From assembly GCA_024276455.1 (NCBI GenBank), contig JAJRXE010000482.1:1-6546 (forward strand): DNA of 6,546 bases, written 5' to 3'. The position numbers and the translations under genes were made by a program. This document shows, piece by piece, positions 5,016-6,546 of the stretch (within the stretch, counting starts at the first letter, position 1; the number at the start of each line of letters is the position of its first letter). The notes under the pieces are model-generated. The model ran no database searches. It was not told where the DNA came from and worked only from the letters and a program-made list of their open reading frames with translations. Origin of the DNA: Calditrichota bacterium (lineage in GTDB: Bacteria; Calditrichota; Calditrichia; RBG-13-44-9).

Positions 5016-6546
5016 ATGTTCCGCAAAATGTTTTGGATTTTTTTCCTGTCATATGTCTGGACCTCGTTTCTATTTGCTGAAGTCGTAAAATTAATGGATT
5101 ACCCGGATGTGTACGGGAATCGGGTGGTGTTTACTTACGCCGGCGATTTGTGGGAGGCCGATGCTACCACCGGGAAAGGGTACCGTCTGACCAGCCATCC
5201 CGGATTGGAGACTAACGCCCACTTCAGTCCCGATGGAAAATGGATTGCCTTTACCGGCGAGTACGACGGGAATTCCGATGTGTACGTAATCCCGGCCGAG
5301 GGAGGTGAACCGGTGCGGTTGACCTACCATGGGAGTCGCGATTTGGTGGTGGGCTGGACACCAGACGGAAAATACATTCTGTTCGTTTCCACCCGGGAGA
5401 TGGGATATTACGGTCCGTTTCTGTATCGGGTAAGTTTTCAGGGCGGATTTCCGGAAAAGGTCCCCATCGATCGGGCGGCCTGGGCCAGTTTCGATGCCAG
5501 TGGCACCCGGGTGGCTTTCAATCGCCGTCCCGGGGAGTTTCGCAACTGGAAGCGTTACCACGGTGGTCAGGCGCCGGATGTCTGGATTGCGGATCTGACC
5601 CGGCACACGTTCAAAAACATTACCGCCGATTACGACGGAGTAGACCTGCGGCCGCTCTGGGTGGGCGACGAAATCTACTTCGTTTCCGATCGCAAAACCG
5701 GCATTAACAACCTCTGGGCTTACAATGTGAAAACCGGGGAGTTCTCCCAGAAAACCTTTCACGACCGATTTGCCGTGTACGCACCGGAAACGGATGGCAA
5801 GTCCATTGTGTACCGTCTGGGCGGAGAGTTGTACCTGTTCGATATTGCCAGCGGGAAAACCCGCAAGTTGGAGATCGACCTGCCGGCGGAGCACTGGCAA
5901 TCGCGTCCCGAATTTGTGAATCCCACCGAAAAACTGGGCGATTTCGATGTGCTTCCCGATGGCAAATGGGCGGTGGTGGAAGCCCGCGGCGACCTGTTCA
6001 AAATTAAGAAGAAAAATGGTAAATGGGAAAATCTGACCAATACTCAGGGCGTCAGAGAACGCTACCCCGCCGTTTCTCCGGACGGAAAATACGTGGCTTA
6101 CTTCTCGGACGAAAGCGGCGAGTACCAGTTGTACTACCGGAAATTGACTCCCGACGCGAAACCCGTCCAATTGACTCACCAGCTGAAAACCTATCCCTAC
6201 CATCTCCTCTGGTCTCCGGACGGCACAAAGTTACTGTTTGGGGACAAGGATTACATTCTGCGCATGGTGGACGTGAAAAGCGGAAAAATTACCCGAATCG
6301 ATCAGGGACATTACCAGAAGGATTACGAATTTTACTGGGAAATCAGTGAGTACGATTGGTCGCCGGACAGTAAATGGGTGGTGTATTCCAAAGTGGAACC
6401 CAATTTGAACAGTGCCATTTACCTGTATTCTCTGGAATCCGGTAAAATTACCCGACTTACCGATGGTCAGCTGGATGATTACGCGCCGGTGTTCGACAAG
6501 GGCGGCGACTATCTCTATTTTATTTCCAACCGCAATTTCGATCCCG
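5016..6546 (+). CDS. Tricorn-like exported protease, N-terminal beta-propeller part (3' end outside window)
   Basis: The first 510 residues of a larger protein. Start: ATG 5016 preceded by GAGGAGG (5004-5010) at ideal spacing. Residues 1-21 are a signal peptide (MFRKMFWIFFLSYVWTSFLF, cleavage after Ala21), so the mature enzyme lies outside the cytoplasm. The opening YPDVYGNRVVFTYAGDLWEAD (29-49) is the typical Tricorn start. Repeated WD40/PD40-like blades follow, each with an SPDG-type turn: SPDGKWIAF (71-79), TPDGKYILF (115-123), SPDGKYVAYFSDESG (354-368), WSPDGTKLLF (399-408) and WSPDSKWVVYS (448-458). This fits the six-blade and much of the seven-blade propeller that gate substrate entry in Tricorn. 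The PDZ domain and the S41-type catalytic serine domain would lie beyond the window, so protease activity is inferred from the N-terminal match. A TolB-like propeller protein is the main alternative. The long minus-strand frame opposite it is a shadow. Confidence 0.87.
   Translation, partial: MFRKMFWIFFLSYVWTSFLFAEVVKLMDYPDVYGNRVVFTYAGDLWEADATTGKGYRLTSHPGLETNAHFSPDGKWIAFTGEYDGNSDVYVIPAEGGEPVRLTYHGSRDLVVGWTPDGKYILFVSTREMGYYGPFLYRVSFQGGFPEKVPIDRAAWASFDASGTRVAFNRRPGEFRNWKRYHGGQAPDVWIADLTRHTFKNITADYDGVDLRPLWVGDEIYFVSDRKTGINNLWAYNVKTGEFSQKTFHDRFAVYAPETDGKSIVYRLGGELYLFDIASGKTRKLEIDLPAEHWQSRPEFVNPTEKLGDFDVLPDGKWAVVEARGDLFKIKKKNGKWENLTNTQGVRERYPAVSPDGKYVAYFSDESGEYQLYYRKLTPDAKPVQLTHQLKTYPYHLLWSPDGTKLLFGDKDYILRMVDVKSGKITRIDQGHYQKDYEFYWEISEYDWSPDSKWVVYSKVEPNLNSAIYLYSLESGKITRLTDGQLDDYAPVFDKGGDYLYFISNRNFDP

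Noticed and set aside
5091..6203. 370-residue open frame on the minus strand
   Set aside because: It is exactly opposite the Tricorn-like gene, shows no domain pattern or ribosome site, and the plus-strand frame has a signal peptide and repeated SPDG motifs.

Overview
The window looks like chromosomal DNA from a Gram-negative-type bacterium of moderate to high GC content. Two putative secreted products and a candidate lipoprotein support an envelope with an exported compartment. A signal-peptide-bearing Tricorn-type protease and a YbiR-type transporter occur in several bacterial groups. A member of the FCB/Calditrichota-like groups would fit, but that placement is a guess. I see no rRNA, tRNA, CRISPR array or insertion sequence.

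Layout. (1) 1-498, +: the C-terminal part of a sensor histidine kinase, cut by the window start. (2) About 499-2110: a strikingly AT-rich stretch holding a two-gene unit on the minus strand. Its first gene (715-1953) resembles a bacterial family related to proteasome-type Ntn hydrolases, but lacks the N-terminal segment that would carry the catalytic residues. Its second gene (508-713) starts one base after the first stops and is split by an apparent one-base deletion. A TTGACA/TATTAT promoter lies upstream and a weak terminator downstream. The composition, opposite orientation and double damage suggest a transferred cassette in decay. (3) 2193-4211, +: a tightly packed three-gene operon made of a small lipoprotein-like membrane/coiled-coil protein, a secreted proline-rich protein of unknown function, and a YbiR-type ion transporter. 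Two tandem TTAATC-type octamers with an 11-bp period precede it and match the form of a Pho box. (4) 4212-4537: an intergenic region with an imperfect direct repeat and a GC-rich hairpin. (5) 4538-4924, +: a DUF2784 membrane protein. (6) 5016 to window end, +: the N-terminal beta-propeller part of an exported Tricorn-like protease, cut by the window end.

How the parts may work together. The coupled operon suggests that the two small envelope proteins are made with the transporter. The histidine kinase is PhoR-like only in general architecture, and the candidate Pho box is an inference from sequence pattern. Together they give a testable idea of phosphate or other anion-linked control of the operon. 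The most unusual content is the AT-rich minus-strand pair, an uncharacterised Ntn-hydrolase-like protein with a small conserved-looking partner.
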